Positions 53,570 to 63,120 are shown, counted from the stretch's first letter. The stretch: DNA of 64,000 nt from Caryophanon latum (GCF_001700325.1 NZ_MATO01000006.1:62001-126000); one strand, 5' to 3'. Translations and numbers: made by a program. The notes: a model not told the origin generated them from the sequence alone.

Positions 53570-54286
53570 ATGAGTACAAAACTAAATGCACAGCAAATTA
53601 TTCAATTTATTGCCACGTCAAAAAAAGTTACACCGGTCAAAGTATATGTGAATGGTCATCATGTATTAGCGGCTAATTGGGGAGAAGATGTAAAAGTTTT
53701 TGGCTCAGAACATTCCGTCGTGTTGTTTGGTGATTACGCGGACGTTGCACGTGCATTACAGCAGCACGCAGATATCATTCACGACCAAGTAATTGAAAGC
53801 GACCGTCGTAACTCGGGTGTACCGTTATTAGACGTTATACATACGAACGCGCGCATTGAGCCGGGTGCAATTATTCGTGATCAAGTCGAAATTGGCGATC
53901 AAGCTGTTATTATGATGGGGGCGATTATTAATATTGGCGCAGAAATTGGCGCGAAAACGATGATCGATATGGGTGTTGTACTCGGCGGACGTGCAACAGT
54001 TGGAGCGAATTGTCATATCGGGGCAGGTACGGTGCTTGCTGGCGTTGTTGAGCCTGCATCGGCAACACCAGTTGTCATTGAAGACGATGTAGTCATCGGA
54101 GCGAATGCGGTCGTGCTAGAAGGTGTACGTGTCGGTAAAGGGGCAGTTGTCGCAGCTGGTGCAATCGTTATTCAAGACGTTGAGCCGTACACGGTTGTCG
54201 GTGGTGTACCAGCGCGTGTCATTAAAGTAATGGACGACAAAACAAAATCAAAAACAGAAATTATTGACGCACTGCGTACAATTTAA
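53570..54286 (+). CDS. dapH: tetrahydrodipicolinate N-acetyltransferase
   Basis: DapH acetylates tetrahydrodipicolinate in the acetylase branch of the DAP/lysine pathway. The 238-residue protein has an N-terminal alpha-helical domain and a left-handed beta-helix made of hexapeptide repeats ([44 protein letters not shown]). The conserved C-terminal part reads [19 protein letters not shown] 53570 follows AAAGGGGTG; an upstream frame start at 53516 has no site. The deacetylase gene of the same pathway follows. Confidence 0.96.
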   Translation: MSTKLNAQQIIQFIATSKKVTPVKVYVNGHHVLAANWGEDVKVFGSEHSVVLFGDYADVARALQQHADIIHDQVIESDRRNSGVPLLDVIHTNARIEPGAIIRDQVEIGDQAVIMMGAIINIGAEIGAKTMIDMGVVLGGRATVGANCHIGAGTVLAGVVEPASATPVVIEDDVVIGANAVVLEGVRVGKGAVVAAGAIVIQDVEPYTVVGGVPARVIKVMDDKTKSKTEIIDALRTI

Positions 54287-54292
54287 CGAATG

Positions 54293-54329
54293 AGGCAAAT
54301 TTCGCAGCGTGGCGAAGTTTGTCTTTTTT
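54293..54329 (+). terminator. hairpin terminator between dapH and the deacetylase gene
   Basis: GGCAAATTTCGC pairs with GCGAAGTTTGTC, followed by six T residues. It would attenuate rather than separate the two pathway genes, unless ykuR has its own promoter. Confidence 0.8.
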
Positions 54330-54345
54330 GAGTGGAGGAATGACG

Positions 54346-55461
54346 ATGGATTTAATTGCGATACGACAAGCGCTACATAGTATACCAGAAGCGGGCTTTG
54401 CGGAAGTGAAAACGCAGCGCTATTTACTTGAGTGCATCGCCGAGCTGCCGCAGCAATGGCTCACTGTGACGACGTGGCGAACTGGCATCATTGTACGCGT
54501 TACAGGATACGGCGCGATCAAAACAATTGGTTGGCGCGCCGATATGGACGGGTTGCCGATTCGTGAGCAAACAGGTGTGACGTACGCATCGACGCATGAC
54601 GGCTTTATGCATGCGTGCGGGCACGACTGCCATATGACGATTGCGCTCGGCTTGCTAGCACGTGTGGCGAACGAGCAACCGAAAAACAACATTATCGTTT
54701 ACTTTCAGCCAGCTGAAGAAAATCCAGGTGGGGCAGAGCCGATGCTAGCATGGTTAAAGACGGAGCGACCAGATTTACTACCGGACGTTATGTTTGCCGC
54801 ACACGTCGCACCGCAATATCCAGTCGGCACAATCGCAACAAAACCGGGGCTATTGTTTGCGAACACGTCAGAGCTCTATATCGACATTACGAGCGTCGGT
54901 GGGCATGCCGCATTTCCACACGAGACGAAAGATGCGTCAGTCATTGCGGCGAACGTATTGTTGCAACTACAAACGATCGTTTCACGCAACATTGATCCGC
55001 TGCATAGTGCGGTTGTGACAATTGGGAAAATGACGTCTGGCACGGTGCAAAATGTCATTTCAGGAGCGGCGCGTTTAGAAGGAACGATTCGTACGACGAC
55101 GCCACAGACGATGGAGGCGGTGAAGCGACGCATTGAAGCAATTTGTACGGGTATTGCGGCAAGCTTTGAGTGCACAGTCGATGTCGATTACGGCTCAAGC
55201 TATTATGAAGTGAACAACACGCCGCATTACGCCGAGGCACTTCTTGCATTTGCGGAGCAGTTTGACGGAACGACTGCTTATGCTTGTCCAGCAGCGATGA
55301 CGGGCGAGGATTTCGGTTATTTTTTAAAGGACATTCCAGGGGCGTTGTTTTGGACAGGGGCGAATACAGCGTACGGCTTGCATCATGAGAAGATGTTGCC
55401 AGACGAGGCGCTATTACACGTCAATGCCGATTTTGTGCATGCATTTTTAACGTCATTATAA
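54346..55461 (+). CDS. ykuR: N-acetyldiaminopimelate deacetylase (M20 family, YkuR)
   Basis: This enzyme removes acetyl from N-acetyl-LL-DAP, giving LL-DAP. The 371-residue M20-type amidohydrolase has MDLIAIRQALHSIPEAGF at the start, HACGHDCHMTIALGLL (metal site), the catalytic Glu in QPAEENPGGAEPM, a dimerisation domain with SVGGHAAFPHETKDAS, and TGEDFGYFL. ATG 54346 is seven bases after GTGGAGG; ATG 54340 is too close. Its position after dapH matches B. subtilis. SubtiWiki names it dapL, a name also used for another enzyme, so I avoid it. Confidence 0.93.
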   Translation: MDLIAIRQALHSIPEAGFAEVKTQRYLLECIAELPQQWLTVTTWRTGIIVRVTGYGAIKTIGWRADMDGLPIREQTGVTYASTHDGFMHACGHDCHMTIALGLLARVANEQPKNNIIVYFQPAEENPGGAEPMLAWLKTERPDLLPDVMFAAHVAPQYPVGTIATKPGLLFANTSELYIDITSVGGHAAFPHETKDASVIAANVLLQLQTIVSRNIDPLHSAVVTIGKMTSGTVQNVISGAARLEGTIRTTTPQTMEAVKRRIEAICTGIAASFECTVDVDYGSSYYEVNNTPHYAEALLAFAEQFDGTTAYACPAAMTGEDFGYFLKDIPGALFWTGANTAYGLHHEKMLPDEALLHVNADFVHAFLTSL

Positions 55462-55494
55462 AAACAAGGCTGTGCGAATGTTCGCACAGCCTTG
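55459..55494 (-). terminator. terminator after the MFS gene (minus strand)
   Basis: CAAGGCTGTGCGA pairs with TCGCACAGCCTTG around a 4-base loop. On the minus strand TTTTTAT follows. On the plus strand no T run follows, so ykuR may use it only as a processing or weak stop. Confidence 0.88.
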
Positions 55495-55500
55495 CTTACG

Positions 55501-56682
55501 TTATGAAGCGTTCATTGAGTTGTCTTTCGGTTGCTTTTTTTGCCAAGCGTATGCGAGGAAGAAGCATAGTACGAGAATGATTGCACCGAAAATGTACGGA
55601 CTATTCATATTCCAGTCGTACAGTATACCTGCAAGTGCTGGACCAAACATCGTCCCTAAGCTCATGAATGCGTTGTTCATACCAGAGGCGTACCCTTGTT
55701 GCATACCTGCCATTTTTGAAATGAGCGTGTTTACTGCAGGACGAATGAACGTCGTCGCAATTGAGAATAGCGTTGCGACAACGGTAATAAGGAAAAAGCC
55801 ACTTACAAAAATCGTTAGTAACATCATCGCCGCAGCGACTAATAAATTGACTAAAATGACGTTCATCTCACCAAAGCGTTTAAACAGCTTGCCGATGACG
55901 AACGTTTGTAAAATAACGCCGATAAAGCCACCAATCGTTAAAATAATGGCGATGTCGTTCGCTGTATAGCTAAACTTATCGGCAAGCAGTAGGGCAAGTG
56001 TGCCTTGGAAGTTTGCGATGCCGAAGCTAAACGTGAACACGACGATGAGCAGTACGAAATACGGTGTTTGCGTTGAACGTGTAAGCTGCTGCCATAAGTT
56101 TTCGCGCACAGCTTGCGGGTTTACTTGCGGCTTAATGTTCGGTAGTGCAAATAGCGCAATCGCTGCCGTTGCAAGTGCAAGTGAGCCTGATAATAAAAAC
56201 GGGAAATGGATGTTAACGTTTGATAAAAAGCCGCCAAATCCAGGTCCAATCATAAAGCCGAGTGACATGGACGCTCCGATTAAGCCCATTCCTTTGCCGC
56301 GCTCTTGTGGCAACGTAATGTCCGCCACGTATGCCATAACAGGAGCGGCAATAAATGCTGCACCGAAGCCACTTAAAAAGCGAGACGCAAACAGCATCCA
56401 AATTTCTGTTGCGTAGCCGAAAATGTATTGTGCGACGCCGTAAACGACTAAGCCGACGACGATGAAAATTTTACGACCGTGACGATCGGATAAATCGCCT
56501 GCAATTGGTGAAAATAAAAACTGCGCAAGCGCAAAGCTAGCAATTAAAAAGCCAAGAACAGTACCGCCAACACCGAATATTTCTAAATATGTCGGCATAA
56601 CCGGTACCATAATGCCGACACCCGCCATCGTAATAAACATCGCGAACATTAAGACGGCGAATACAAATTTATGTTGTCCCAT
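55501..56682 (-). CDS. MFS multidrug-type exporter
   Basis: A 393-residue major-facilitator protein with 12 predicted helices. The DHA1-type motif A appears in loop 2-3 (GDLSDRHGRKIFIV) and motif C-like glycines in helix 5 (GASMSLGFMIGPGFGGFL), which mark drug:H+ antiporters (NorA/Bmr/YkuC relatives). The substrate is unknown. B. subtilis ykuC lies in this general neighbourhood near cheV. ATG 56682 follows AGAAGGACTTTC. It stands alone behind a repeat copy. Confidence 0.88.
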   Translation of the reverse strand: MGQHKFVFAVLMFAMFITMAGVGIMVPVMPTYLEIFGVGGTVLGFLIASFALAQFLFSPIAGDLSDRHGRKIFIVVGLVVYGVAQYIFGYATEIWMLFASRFLSGFGAAFIAAPVMAYVADITLPQERGKGMGLIGASMSLGFMIGPGFGGFLSNVNIHFPFLLSGSLALATAAIALFALPNIKPQVNPQAVRENLWQQLTRSTQTPYFVLLIVVFTFSFGIANFQGTLALLLADKFSYTANDIAIILTIGGFIGVILQTFVIGKLFKRFGEMNVILVNLLVAAAMMLLTIFVSGFFLITVVATLFSIATTFIRPAVNTLISKMAGMQQGYASGMNNAFMSLGTMFGPALAGILYDWNMNSPYIFGAIILVLCFFLAYAWQKKQPKDNSMNAS

Positions 56683-56747
56683 GAAAGTCCTTCTTTCTAT
56701 GTTATGTAATAACTGTTAGCACAATAGTTCTCCATTCTTACGTACGG

Positions 56748-56870
56748 TTGCTCTGCGCTGTCGAGGCAGGCTTTCCGCGGGCTCGGCTCAAGCCTCCTCG
56801 TCGCTACGCTCCTGCGGGGTCTTTCGACGCGAGCTGTTCCCGCAGGAGTCCGCCTCTTGCTTCGAGCAAC
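56748..56870. repeat. dispersed palindromic repeat, copy 10
   Basis: The 123-bp unit is bounded by GTTGCTC and GAGCAAC. It has GAGGCAGGCTTTCCGCGGGCTCGGCTCAAGCC and CCTCCTCGTCGCTACGCTCCTGCGGGGTC, then TGTTCCCGCAGGAGTCCGCCTC, which pairs with the left arm. It is the best-preserved copy with the GTTGCTC ends. It lies upstream of the MFS gene. Confidence 0.88.
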
Positions 56871-56993
56871 AAAATACGTTTCATCATTATTTTCGATAAA
56901 GAACTAGTTTAATAAAGTCTAACATATCAGATGCGCAGATGCGATTGCACTCTCTTGAACGAAACATATTCAGACTTTTGGCGGAATTTTGAA

Positions 56994-57041
56994 AATGAAA
57001 AGGAGGCGTGCTACAGTCATTCGACTTGTAGCACACCTCCT
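56994..57041 (-). terminator. terminator of the pot operon
   Basis: AGGAGGCGTGCTACA pairs with TGTAGCACACCTCCT (one G-U/C pair). On the minus strand TTTTCATTTTC follows, 10 bases after the potD stop. Confidence 0.9.
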
Positions 57042-57051
57042 GTCATTTATA

Positions 57052-58128
57052 CTATTGCAACGACATTTTAAACTCTAAAAAATACTCATTGTACGTACCG
57101 AGCATTTCAAGCCCTAAGTTTTCGTACACTTCTAAGTTGTCGCGCATTTCCACTGGTGGGTAGAAGCGCTCATCTGTTACAACTTCTTCATCAAGCAGCT
57201 CCATCGCCGCGCTGTTTGGCGTTGAATAGCCTACGTAGTCCGCGTTTTGTGCGGCCACTTCTGCGTCGAGCATGAAGTTAATAAATTGGTGCGCACCTTC
57301 AATGTTTTGTGCTGTTTTCGGAATGACCATGTTATCAAACCATAAGTTCGATCCTTCTTGTGGTACAGCGAAATCTAGCTCCTCGTTTTCCCACATCATG
57401 TCCGCAGCTTGCCCTGAGAACGTTACAGCAACGGTCGCTTCGTTATTGATCATCAGCGGTGTTACCTCGTCACCGATAATCGCTTTCACGTTACCGTTTA
57501 ACGATTTTAAACGCTCTGTCGCTTCACGTAGCTCGGCATCATCGCGCGAGTTGAGCGAGTAGCCTAAGCTGTTTAAGCCCATGCCCATTACTTCGCGTGA
57601 GCCGTCGACTAAAAATACTTTATCCTTTAATGCTGGGTCCCATAAATGCTCCCACGTTTCAAACGTTAAGTGCTCTGGAATGTCGTTTGGATTAAATACG
57701 ACACCGACTGTTCCCCAAAAGTACGGAATTGAATATTTGTTTTTCGGGTCAAACGGCAAATCTAAATAGTAGCTGTCGATGTTTTGTAAGTTCGGCAATT
57801 TCGCGTGGTCAATTTCATATAACAAATCCTCTTCGACCATCGTTTCAATCGTATATTCAGACGGTACAGCGATATCGTACGCTGAGCCGCCTTGACGCAC
57901 TTTCGTTAACATCGCTTCGTTTGAGTCGAACGTTTCGTAAATAACGGTAATGCCGGTTTCTTCTTCAAACTGTGTAATAAGCTCTGGGTCGATATATTCG
58001 CCCCAGTTGTATACTGTTAAAATTCCTTCGCCACCAGCAGAGCTAGAGGCATCAAGCTTAATCGTCGCAAACCATAGAAGCCCGCAAACGACTAAAATGC
58101 TAATTGTTACGTTAATTAAAGATTTCAT
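57052..58128 (-). CDS. potD: spermidine/putrescine-binding protein PotD
   Basis: PotD is the extracellular substrate-binding component of a polyamine ABC importer. The 358-residue protein has the binding-protein start LTVYNWGEYIDPELITQFEEETG, IPYFWGTVGVVFNP, and the C-terminal ITxxNMVIPKTAQNIEGAHQFINF-like block NMVIPKTAQNIEGA. The N terminus has a hydrophobic segment (VTISILVVCGLLWFATI) whose Cys is preceded by Val-Val, not a proper lipobox, so membrane anchoring by the helix is more likely than lipidation. It follows potC by three bases. Confidence 0.94.
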   Translation of the reverse strand: MKSLINVTISILVVCGLLWFATIKLDASSSAGGEGILTVYNWGEYIDPELITQFEEETGITVIYETFDSNEAMLTKVRQGGSAYDIAVPSEYTIETMVEEDLLYEIDHAKLPNLQNIDSYYLDLPFDPKNKYSIPYFWGTVGVVFNPNDIPEHLTFETWEHLWDPALKDKVFLVDGSREVMGMGLNSLGYSLNSRDDAELREATERLKSLNGNVKAIIGDEVTPLMINNEATVAVTFSGQAADMMWENEELDFAVPQEGSNLWFDNMVIPKTAQNIEGAHQFINFMLDAEVAAQNADYVGYSTPNSAAMELLDEEVVTDERFYPPVEMRDNLEVYENLGLEMLGTYNEYFLEFKMSLQ

Positions 58129-58131
58129 CGT

Positions 58132-58926
58132 TTACGCCTCCTTCGTTTTTTTTGAGCGACTCATGAAGTAGTAATAGCCAATGACAATGGCAATCGTCAC
58201 GATAAACACTAATCCTGAAATCGCATTTACCGTTAGTGAAATACCGGCGCGTGCCATTGAGTAAATTTCAACGGATAACGTACTAAAGCCATTACCGGTT
58301 ACGAAAAATGTTACGGCGAAGTCATCAAGTGAGTACGTTAACGCCATGAAGAAGCCGGCAAAAATACCTGGTTTAATGTACGGAAGAATGACGCGCGTTA
58401 ATACGTCACGACGCGTTGCACCTAAGTCGAGTGCTGCATCAATTAAGTTCGTATTCATCTCGAGCATTTTTGGTAAAACCATTAATACGACGATTGGAAT
58501 ACTAAATGCGATATGTGAAATAAGCACTGATGTAAAGCCGAGCTTCACGCCAACCATCGTGAATAAAATTAAAAAGCTTGCCCCGATAACTACGTCTGGG
58601 CTAACAATTAAAATGTTGTTAAGTGATAGTAGCGTATTGCGCATTTTTTTGTTGCGCAGTGATACGATCCCGACCGCACCGAGCGTACCGATAATCGTTG
58701 AAAATAGCGCAGATAATAACGCGACAATGACCGTGTTAATTAAAATGATGAGCAAACGATTGTCGTCAAATACCGCCTTGTAATGCTCAAGCGTAAATCC
58801 TTCAAACGAGTTCATCGTGCCGCCGCTATTGAACGAGAAGAAAATTAAATAGAAAATCGGCGCATATAAAATGACAAACACGAGCGCTAAATAAACTTTA
58901 GCTGACGTTGATAATGTTGAACGCAT
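58132..58926 (-). CDS. potC: spermidine/putrescine ABC transporter permease PotC
   Basis: The 264-residue inner-membrane permease has about six helices and the BPD_transp_1 EAA loop: DLGATRRDVLTRVILPYIKPGIFAG. Together with PotB it forms the channel for polyamine uptake. Its ATG begins directly after the potB stop codon (TAAATG), showing tight coupling. potD follows three bases after its own stop. Confidence 0.96.
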   Translation of the reverse strand: MRSTLSTSAKVYLALVFVILYAPIFYLIFFSFNSGGTMNSFEGFTLEHYKAVFDDNRLLIILINTVIVALLSALFSTIIGTLGAVGIVSLRNKKMRNTLLSLNNILIVSPDVVIGASFLILFTMVGVKLGFTSVLISHIAFSIPIVVLMVLPKMLEMNTNLIDAALDLGATRRDVLTRVILPYIKPGIFAGFFMALTYSLDDFAVTFFVTGNGFSTLSVEIYSMARAGISLTVNAISGLVFIVTIAIVIGYYYFMSRSKKTKEA

Positions 58927-59730
58927 TTATGCTCGACCTCCTTTTTTCTTCGTGCGTGTAAACAGCATGCTCGCGAACATAATTAAAATTAAGAACACCG
59001 CAATCGTTGAACCCATGCCCCAGTTTTGTGCGACAAGGAATTGTTGCTCGATTGCTGTACCGAGCGTAATCACTTTGTTCCCGGCGATTAAACGCGTAAT
59101 CATAAATAGCGATAGCGCTGGAATGAACGTTACTTGAATACCTGATTTCACACCTTCAATTGTCAGCGGGAAAATGACGCGGCGGAACGTTGTAAACGCT
59201 GATGCTCCTAAATCGCGTGCGGCGTAAATAAGTGACGGGTTCATCTCATCAAGCGCATTAAAAATTGGAATAATCATAAACGGAATGAAAATATATACCG
59301 CTACGAAAATAAAACTAAAATCTGTAAATAAAATTTGTGTCGGATCAAAGCCGAACACTTCAATCATCGCGTTCACTGGACCACTTAAGCCGAAAATGCC
59401 GATGAATGCGTACGTTTTAAGCAGTAAGTTAATCCATGACGGAATGATGATGAGCATGAGCCAAAGCTGCTTATGCTTCGTTTTCGTTAAAAAGTACGCG
59501 GTTGGATACGAAATGAGTAACGTGAAAAACGTAATTAAAAATGCGTACCAAAAGCTCGTTAGCGTCATCGTTAAGTACGCTGATGTAAAGAAGTTTTTGT
59601 AGTTCGCAAGCGTAAAGTCTCCGTTTAAATCGAGCAGCGAGTAGTACGCAATTAACCCGATTGGTGCGATGACGAAGAGGGCGATCCAAAATAAATATGG
59701 AATGAGCGCCGCTTTAGACTTAAACTTCAT
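58927..59730 (-). CDS. potB: spermidine/putrescine ABC transporter permease PotB
   Basis: The 267-residue permease has six membrane helices and the EAA loop [25 protein letters not shown]. It pairs with PotC and the ATPase PotA. The start ATG 59730 overlaps the end of potA by 11 bases and follows GAGG at a normal distance; an in-frame TTG at 59745 is weaker. The typical first helix is [22 protein letters not shown]. Confidence 0.95.
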   Translation of the reverse strand: MKFKSKAALIPYLFWIALFVIAPIGLIAYYSLLDLNGDFTLANYKNFFTSAYLTMTLTSFWYAFLITFFTLLISYPTAYFLTKTKHKQLWLMLIIIPSWINLLLKTYAFIGIFGLSGPVNAMIEVFGFDPTQILFTDFSFIFVAVYIFIPFMIIPIFNALDEMNPSLIYAARDLGASAFTTFRRVIFPLTIEGVKSGIQVTFIPALSLFMITRLIAGNKVITLGTAIEQQFLVAQNWGMGSTIAVFLILIMFASMLFTRTKKKGGRA

Positions 59731-60817
59731 CCGTATATGCCTCAATGCGCGCGTCGAACTCTTCTTCTGTTTCGTTTAAACGCATAATGTGGATTGCTTC
59801 TGGTTCGAAATCTAGGCCTACTTGTGCACCAACTTCAGCCTGCTTTAATGAATGGACGAGCCATTCGTTGCCATCTTGATCGTACGTCGAAAGCTCATAA
59901 TGGACACCGCGGAATAGCTGCGTATCGACGCGCACTGAAATTTTCCCAGCTTCTACCGTCGTTACGTGTAAATCTTCAGGGCGAATGACAACATCGATTT
60001 TTTCGTTCGGCTTAATCCCGCCATCTACACAGTCGAACACTTTGCCTGCAAATTTCACTTTATAATCTTCAATCATCGTGCCTTCTACGATGTTTGATTC
60101 TCCGATAAAGTCTGCAACGAAGCGGTTGATCGGCTCGTCGTAAATGTCTACTGGTGTGCCGGATTGCTGAATGTTTCCTTCGTTTAAGACAAAAATTTCA
60201 TCGCTCATCGCTAGCGCTTCCTCTTGGTCATGCGTAACGAAAATAAACGTTTTGCCGAGGCGCTGCTGCAATTCGCGCAGCTCATACTGCATTTCGGTAC
60301 GTAGCTTTAAATCAAGCGCTGATAACGGCTCGTCTAGTAAAATGACTTCGGGGTCGTTCACAATCGCACGTGCGATCGCCACACGCTGACGTTGACCGCC
60401 TGACATTTCGTTCATTTCACGTGATTCGTAGCCTGATAAGTTAACGAACTTTAACGCCTCTGCAACGCGCTCTTTAATTTCAGCTTCCTTTACTTTTTTA
60501 ATGCGTAAGCCGAATGCGACGTTTTCAAAGACATTTAAATGCGGGAATAATGCGTAGTCTTGGAATACTGTGTTCACTTGACGTTCGTTAGCTGGCACGT
60601 CGTTTACACGCTTGTCGTTAAAGTACACATCTCCTGTAGATGGTGTTTCAAATCCGGCAATAATGCGTAAAATCGTCGTTTTGCCACAGCCAGATGGACC
60701 AAGTAACGTATAAAACTTGCCACGCTCTAGCTCAAAACTAACGCCTTTTAACACAGTCGTGCTGCTGTTGTAAGATTTTGTGACATTTTCAAAGCGAATA
60801 ATCGTATCGTTTGTCAT
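59720..60817 (-). CDS. potA: spermidine/putrescine ABC transporter ATPase PotA
   Basis: The 365-residue ATPase powers polyamine import. It has Walker [12 protein letters not shown]-loop [10 protein letters not shown], the ABC signature [14 protein letters not shown], Walker [13 protein letters not shown] and the switch His in [11 protein letters not shown]-terminal TOBE-like regulatory domain of ~120 residues ends the protein. ATG 60817 follows AGGAGGCTTT. It lies 11 bases after the XRE-cupin gene and overlaps potB, as part of a five-gene transcript. Confidence 0.97.
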   Translation of the reverse strand: MTNDTIIRFENVTKSYNSSTTVLKGVSFELERGKFYTLLGPSGCGKTTILRIIAGFETPSTGDVYFNDKRVNDVPANERQVNTVFQDYALFPHLNVFENVAFGLRIKKVKEAEIKERVAEALKFVNLSGYESREMNEMSGGQRQRVAIARAIVNDPEVILLDEPLSALDLKLRTEMQYELRELQQRLGKTFIFVTHDQEEALAMSDEIFVLNEGNIQQSGTPVDIYDEPINRFVADFIGESNIVEGTMIEDYKVKFAGKVFDCVDGGIKPNEKIDVVIRPEDLHVTTVEAGKISVRVDTQLFRGVHYELSTYDQDGNEWLVHSLKQAEVGAQVGLDFEPEAIHIMRLNETEEEFDARIEAYTDEV

Positions 60818-60828
60818 GCGAAAGCCTC

Positions 60829-61371
60829 CTATAAGTATGAATGAGTAGTAACTAATAAAATTTTTGTTTGCTGCTGTGCTGCGTTTGTAATTTGATGTGC
60901 CGTTTTACAGTCGAAATATACGGCATTTCCTTCATTTGCAATAAACTGCTCATTTCCGAGTGTGAGGCGAATTTTTCCTTCGAGTACGTGCACGAACGTT
61001 TCGGCAAGCGATGGAGGGAATGTTTTGAACTCACCGTGCTTGTCAAACGTAATGATCACTGGTTCCATTTCTTTTTCGTTTGACGTCGGGATAAGCCAAC
61101 GAATATGATATTTTTTTTCTTCGTCGATAAAGCTCGTTTGGTCTTCCTCTGTATACACAACTTTTTGTTCTTTTACTTCATCATCAAAAAAATCACGCGG
61201 TGTTGAGCCGAGCACTTCTAAAATGGAAAACAATGTTTCAATAGAAGGGGAGTTTAAGTCACGTTCTAGCTGAGAAATATAGCCTTTACTTAAATCTGTC
61301 CGTTCACCAAGCTCCTCTTGCGTTAACCCTTTTTGTAAGCGTAACGATTTAATTTTGCTACCAATTTGCAA
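60829..61371 (-). CDS. XRE-cupin transcriptional regulator of the polyamine operon
   Basis: A 180-residue PuuR-type regulator with an N-terminal helix-turn-helix ([42 protein letters not shown]) and a C-terminal cupin domain (~residues 95-178, [38 protein letters not shown]) that may bind a polyamine. It is the first gene of the potABCD transcript and probably represses it. ATG 61371 follows AAGGAGGCG. A promoter and GTTTA repeats lie just upstream. Confidence 0.92.
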   Translation of the reverse strand: MQIGSKIKSLRLQKGLTQEELGERTDLSKGYISQLERDLNSPSIETLFSILEVLGSTPRDFFDDEVKEQKVVYTEEDQTSFIDEEKKYHIRWLIPTSNEKEMEPVIITFDKHGEFKTFPPSLAETFVHVLEGKIRLTLGNEQFIANEGNAVYFDCKTAHQITNAAQQQTKILLVTTHSYL

Positions 61372-61392
61372 AAAGTACGCCTCCTTATTTTA

Positions 61393-61451
61393 GTTTAGTA
61401 AAAATAAACAGTTAGTAATTAGAGTTTACTTTAACAAAACATATAGTTTAC
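61393..61451 (-). promoter_or_regulatory. GTTTA-type repeats, candidate operator of the XRE-cupin regulator
   Basis: The plus strand has the 17-bp inverted repeat GTTTAGTAAAAATAAAC (61393-61409) and two copies of AGTTTAC at 61423 and 61445. The GTTTA units are spaced 32 and 22 bases, near whole helical turns. They lie between the transcription start and the first codon. Binding by the regulator is an inference. Confidence 0.45.
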
Positions 61452-61464
61452 AAATGCATTTTTC

Positions 61465-61492
61465 ATTATACACATATAGTAGGTGTTTTCAA
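61465..61492 (-). promoter_or_regulatory. sigma-A promoter of the pot operon
   Basis: The minus strand has TTGAAA, 16 bases, then TATAAT. Start near 61458 gives an ~87-base leader that contains the GTTTA repeats. Confidence 0.7.
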
Positions 61493-61670
61493 CTATTACG
61501 AAGTGAAAATAGCGTAAACGGTGATAAATAGGTTAAAGTGATTAGGTGAAATAGAAAAACTGTGTTGGGGAGAGGGGGGAGGAGTGTTACAATACATACG
61601 ATTCATTGTTTGTTAGGCTCTTTTTCAAATAAAAACGAAATATGAAAAAGTGAAAAGGAAAACACGTCTG

Positions 61671-61830
61671 TTCATTAGCGATTCAATTGGCATTTCGCGT
61701 ATTATGTCTCTGCGATTACTCATCACAAAAAGCGAAAGAAGTCTCGCCGCATGCTCATTAACATGCAGCGTTTATTTCTAAGTTTGTTGTTGAAAATAAT
61801 CGAGGTCATTATATACAAAGCGCTAATGAA
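61671..61830. repeat. dispersed repeat, copy 11 (degenerate)
   Basis: The unit is bounded by TTCATTAGCG and CGCTAATGAA, a perfect inverted repeat similar to the GTTGATTAGCC ends. The left part (ATTCAATTGGCATTTCGCGTATTATG) matches the reverse of the right end of copies 3, 4 and 9. It includes AGTCTCGCCGCATGC, a core remnant. It ends 27 bases before ktrC. Confidence 0.7.
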
Positions 61831-61857
61831 CGAACCTACGTGAAAGGAGGACGTTGT

Positions 61858-62517
61858 ATGAAAAAAGAATTCGCAGTGATTGGATTAGGACGTTTCGGCA
61901 GCAGCATCGTGCGTGAGCTTATTGATCAAGGTGCGAACGTTATGGCGATTGATTTTAAAGCTGAGCGTGTCGATGAATTTATGCATGTTGCAACGAATGC
62001 AGTTGTAGCAGATACGACGGATGAAAATGTTTTAAAATCCATTGGCATTCACGAATTTGAGCATGTCATCGTTGCAATTGGTGAGGACATACAAGCGAGC
62101 ATTTTAACGACGCTTATGTTAAAGGAGCTTGGTGTGGCGAAAATTACAGTGAAGGCACAAAATGAATACCATGAGAAAGTGCTGCGTAAAATTGGTGCGG
62201 ATTTCGTCGTGCATCCAGAGCGAGATATGGGAATCCGTATTGCGAATAATTTAATGTCCAATACGGTGCTTGATTATTTAGAACTATCCGATGAGCATTC
62301 GATTATGGAGCTACGCGCAAACGATGCGATTGCAGGCTACTCAATTATTGATCTTGATATTCGTGCGCAGTATGGCATTAATATTATCGGCATTAAACGC
62401 GGCACACAAATTTTAATTTCGCCAAATCCAGCAGATAAAATTTTACGCGACGATATTTTGCTTGTCATCGGGGCAGATACGGACATCAATCGTTTCGTAC
62501 AGCGAGCGATGCATTAA
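61858..62517 (+). CDS. ktrC: Ktr potassium uptake regulatory subunit (KtrC/KtrA)
   Basis: The 219-residue RCK protein forms the cytoplasmic gating ring of Ktr K+ channels. It has an N-terminal Rossmann domain (FAVIGLGRFGSSIV, AIDFKAERVDEF with the acidic residue that favours NAD/ATP-type ligands) and a C-terminal RCK_C subdomain from about residue 140, where c-di-AMP binds in characterised relatives. ATG 61858 follows AAAGGAGGACG. The channel subunit gene (39803) is unlinked, as in B. subtilis KtrC/KtrD. B. subtilis ktrC lies next to rnjA, and only the PsiE gene separates them here. Confidence 0.93.
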   Translation: MKKEFAVIGLGRFGSSIVRELIDQGANVMAIDFKAERVDEFMHVATNAVVADTTDENVLKSIGIHEFEHVIVAIGEDIQASILTTLMLKELGVAKITVKAQNEYHEKVLRKIGADFVVHPERDMGIRIANNLMSNTVLDYLELSDEHSIMELRANDAIAGYSIIDLDIRAQYGINIIGIKRGTQILISPNPADKILRDDILLVIGADTDINRFVQRAMH

Positions 62518-62556
62518 AAAAAGCGATGCGCATCAAACAGGCGCATCGCTTTTTAC
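62516..62556. terminator. bidirectional terminator between ktrC and the psiE gene
   Basis: AAAAAGCGATGCGC pairs with GCGCATCGCTTTTT around a 9-base loop, with A and T runs on both sides. Confidence 0.95.
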
Positions 62557-62984
62557 GATTCATTTTCTTTTGTTCCAGTTGGTCGTTGTCGTGGTGTCAT
62601 GTTAATGATGAAGTAGCCGATAATGAGTACTAAAATGACGAGTGCAAATAGTAGCGTATGCATTGGATCTTCATGCTCGACGATAATTAAGCGAATCATT
62701 GCAGTAATGCCGATGTAAATGAAGTAGCGAAGCGGGAAGTGATAGTCCTCCTTGAAATATTTCACGATCATCGTAATGAACTCAAAGTATAAGAAAAATA
62801 CTAAAATGTCCGCGAGCACTTCTTTGTAGTCGTAGTTGTTTGCTTGAAACAGTGCGATAATGAAGCCGACTAGTTCGCGTATCATTAAAAAGACGAGCAC
62901 GAGTGCTAAAACGGCGAGTGAGAAATTTAAAATAGCTTGTAACGCTTGGGGGATGAGTTTTTTCATCGGGTACGGTGTTTTCAT
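62553..62984 (-). CDS. PsiE-family membrane protein
   Basis: The 143-residue protein has four predicted helices (LNFSLAVLALVLVFLMIREL, VLADILVFFLYFEFITMIV, FPLRYFIYIGITAMIRLIIV, TLLFALVILVLIIGYFII) and the PsiE landmarks YFEFITM and FPLRYFIYIGITAMIR. PsiE is phosphate-starvation-inducible in E. coli; its function is unknown. Link to the ppx-ppk genes in this window is speculative. ATG 62984 follows AAAGGAGGCG. Confidence 0.88.
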   Translation of the reverse strand: MKTPYPMKKLIPQALQAILNFSLAVLALVLVFLMIRELVGFIIALFQANNYDYKEVLADILVFFLYFEFITMIVKYFKEDYHFPLRYFIYIGITAMIRLIIVEHEDPMHTLLFALVILVLIIGYFIINMTPRQRPTGTKENES

Positions 62985-63120
62985 TTATAGAACGCCTCCT
63001 TTTGTTATATATACGGTCGAACGTGTAAAAAGAAACATCGTCATATGCTTGTTTCTGACAAAATGAACAAGTGTAAGCGTTTTTGTGCAGTAGAGTGTGC
63101 ACAACTTACAGAAAAATGAT

